A stretch of 64,000 nucleotides of DNA, from positions 149,886-213,885 of the forward strand of contig NZ_KK211306.1 in assembly GCF_000621565.1 (NCBI RefSeq), given 5' to 3'. Position 1 is the first letter of the stretch. The number at the start of each line of letters is the position of its first letter. Shown piece after piece: positions 63,265 to 64,000 of the stretch. This DNA is from Butyrivibrio sp. LB2008. GTDB taxonomy: Bacteria > Bacillota > Clostridia > Lachnospirales > Lachnospiraceae. The notes beneath the pieces were generated by a model. The model saw only the letters and a program-made list of their open reading frames with translations, was not told the DNA's origin and searched no databases. The translations under genes were made by a program, and so were the position numbers.

Positions 63265-64000
63265 AGTATTCCTTTCCTACCATATATCTTTAAATTGTCT
63301 ATGCTTGCTCCATGAAGGCGCACTTTCCAATCCGCGCCCACCGCCGAATAAATGCGGTTTGACAATGCTTTTTCGCCGTTAACATAGACCACTGTTATAT
63401 CTTTTTCCACAACTACATCAACTTGATACTTAACTCCCGCCTTAAGGCTCATACTTTGTTCATTGAGATAAGCATCATAGGTAATCTTATCTTCGCCATT
63501 GTCGATGGTTATTCTGTATTCCTCATTCTTCTCGGCATTGTTAAATATAATCTCCGACTTGCCTTCGTTTTCCATCTCAAGCTCAAATGTAAGCCGGCAG
63601 CTTTCCGGAACATTTCCAAGTTCCGATTCGTCTTTTACACTTTCTGCTTCAAAAATCTGTTTGTCAAAATAATTTATATATTCTTCAGGCATCGCTACGC
63701 CAAGCGTTCCATCTTCCAGTTCCTTAAGTTCATATACAAGGAGATTTCCCGCCCAGGTATAAGGAAGCCTGTCACTTTCTCTTTTCTTTCTATCCAAAAA
63801 ACCTATAAGATATCTTTTTCCTTTATATTCACAGGTCTTTGCCGCATAAAAACCGTTTCCGTCAAATGTATCTATCTTTGGTGTCTCCCACGGTCCGTTG
63901 ATACTGTCTGACATTCTGTAATATACAACATTGTTCCAGCTGAATGTCAGATAATAACGATTGCCCATCTTAAACAGATCCGGGCATTCCATAAAATATA
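63261..64000 (-). CDS. GH32-like enzyme, C-terminal part (runs off right edge)
   Basis: At least 246 residues are visible; the frame is open at base 64000 as ..YFMECPDLFKMG. ECPD is the acid/base motif of GH32, followed by YYRMSDSINGPWE, FYAAKT and YTWAGNLLVYEL, then a beta-sandwich like that of the neighbouring enzyme. The catalytic nucleophile half is outside the window. It is a different enzyme from the one at 61771, so the operon has two fructosidases, perhaps of different chain preference. Confidence 0.85.
   Translation of the reverse strand, partial: YFMECPDLFKMGNRYYLTFSWNNVVYYRMSDSINGPWETPKIDTFDGNGFYAAKTCEYKGKRYLIGFLDRKKRESDRLPYTWAGNLLVYELKELEDGTLGVAMPEEYINYFDKQIFEAESVKDESELGNVPESCRLTFELEMENEGKSEIIFNNAEKNEEYRITIDNGEDKITYDAYLNEQSMSLKAGVKYQVDVVVEKDITVVYVNGEKALSNRIYSAVGADWKVRLHGASIDNLKIYGRKGIL

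Overview
The window reads as chromosome of an anaerobic Firmicute, most likely Lachnospiraceae of the Butyrivibrio/Pseudobutyrivibrio/Roseburia type. The grounds are a type III glutamine synthetase, an ammonium transporter with its P-II regulator fused on, class III fructose bisphosphatase, several cyclic-di-GMP proteins, a TIR/beta-propeller protein of a kind familiar from that family, strong GGAGG ribosome-binding sites and moderate-to-low GC. I saw no rRNA, tRNA, CRISPR array, complete IS element or prophage. Assignments come from reading translated sequence; no search was run.

Layout. 1-7.3 kb: small metabolic and stress genes (AlkZ-related fragment, two GNATs, Asp/Glu racemase, DUF89 phosphatase, an anion permease, three lipoproteins) beside a 52-bp hairpin-bearing tandem array. 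7.4-19.8 kb: one nitrogen-assimilation block on the minus strand, amt-PII > asnB > glnN > gltB > gltD, with a complex amt leader and a many-helix element between amt and asnB. 20-25 kb: an ATPase/DUF4869 pair and two large membrane proteins. 25-29 kb: a compact nuclease/NTP-pyrophosphatase cluster (GIY-YIG-DUF2075, MazG-like, HNH, second MazG-like) that looks like a defence operon, followed by a 75-bp hairpin array. 29.1-31.1 kb: rtcB2-prfH ribosome repair/rescue genes behind a short upstream ORF and a hairpin that covers the rtcB ribosome-binding site. 31.2-39.4 kb: a three-gene sensor operon (GGDEF, degenerate HD-GYP, galactose-binding-like protein), patatin, DUF3737, unknown genes and a degenerate GGDEF-EAL protein. 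39.7-46.5 kb: leuS, flavodoxin, a 67-aa protein with a FliM-like CheY-binding motif, fbp, nth. 46.5-51.2 kb: TIR-propeller plus DHH phosphoesterase. 51.2-58.6 kb: SNF2 helicase, shikimate-kinase-like gene, HD-GYP, PH-domain protein, membrane glycosyltransferase-like protein. 58.7-64 kb: DXS-like enzyme and a fructan operon (two GH32, fructokinase) running off the right edge.

How it works together. The nitrogen block carries ammonium from uptake (Amt) through glutamine (GSIII) to glutamate (GOGAT) and asparagine. The right end turns fructo-oligosaccharides into fructose phosphate. Cyclic-di-GMP proteins recur (one GGDEF, one intact HD-GYP and two degenerate ones). Best candidates for undescribed biology: the nuclease/pyrophosphatase cluster, the TIR-DHH pair, the putative translational attenuator in front of rtcB2-prfH, the stand-alone FliM-motif protein, and the structured intergenic elements.
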